Assembly (NCBI RefSeq): GCF_964340395.1
Contig: NC_135565.1
Span: 11,044,242 to 11,066,741, forward strand
DNA length: 22,500 nucleotides
Direction of reading: 5' to 3'
Origin: Glandiceps talaboti
Lineage: Eukaryota > Hemichordata > Enteropneusta > Spengelidae
DNA letters: not shown here
Below: more notes on this DNA, generated by a model
What the model saw: the letters and a program-made list of their open reading frames with translations, nothing else
What the model was told of the DNA's origin: nothing
Databases searched by the model: none
Numbering within the stretch: the stretch's first letter is position 1

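Noticed and set aside
213-22500. Identification as a specific channel or ankyrin gene (TRPA1, TRPN, ankyrin-1/2/3)
   Set aside because: Only ankyrin repeats are visible; no membrane segments or C-terminal domains fall in the window, so no gene symbol is justified.

Overview
The window is A+T-rich eukaryotic DNA, most likely from an invertebrate animal. One gene on the + strand is split into many small exons by introns of about 100 to 1,500 bases. The introns carry long microsatellites (CATA, CA, ATATC, TACAA, CATG/CACG) and short non-coding mobile elements. There is no prokaryotic gene organisation and no RNA gene that I can recognise. The species cannot be named from the sequence; a lophotrochozoan or other marine invertebrate is a guess.

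The window holds the interior of a very large ankyrin-repeat gene, open at both ends. I reconstruct 32 exons from 213 to the window end, joined by AG/GT splice sites. Every intron is in phase 0, and almost every exon is exactly one ankyrin repeat (99 bases / 33 residues, range 96-126, with two 180-base exons). The visible coding sequence is 3,421 nt, about 1,140 codons with no stop. No start codon, stop codon, signal peptide or membrane segment belongs to it.

The main discovery is a higher-order repeat. Exons 1-10 (213-7751) and exons 11-20 (8440-13967) are two copies of the same ten-exon block. Exon lengths are 108/99/180/99/99/96/108/99/99/105 in the first and identical in the second except that the ninth is 111. 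Matching exons are more similar to each other than to their neighbours. A third, diverged block starts at 14529 with exons that still resemble types A, B and C, then loses clear register. The gene therefore grew by duplication of a whole multi-exon block, on top of the older single-repeat duplication. I name exon types A to J by position in the block; the suffix is the block number.

The introns hold the remaining features: two decayed exon-like remnants (1-38 and 4972-5008), a foldback MITE-like element (16035-16310), two diverged copies of another dispersed repeat (about 17056-17320 and 20880-21278), a large compound microsatellite tract (19355-19602), and an antisense open frame of 189 codons (4219-4788) that is unusually long for this base composition.

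The product should be an intracellular elongated ankyrin solenoid, a protein-binding scaffold. Its partner and pathway cannot be inferred here.
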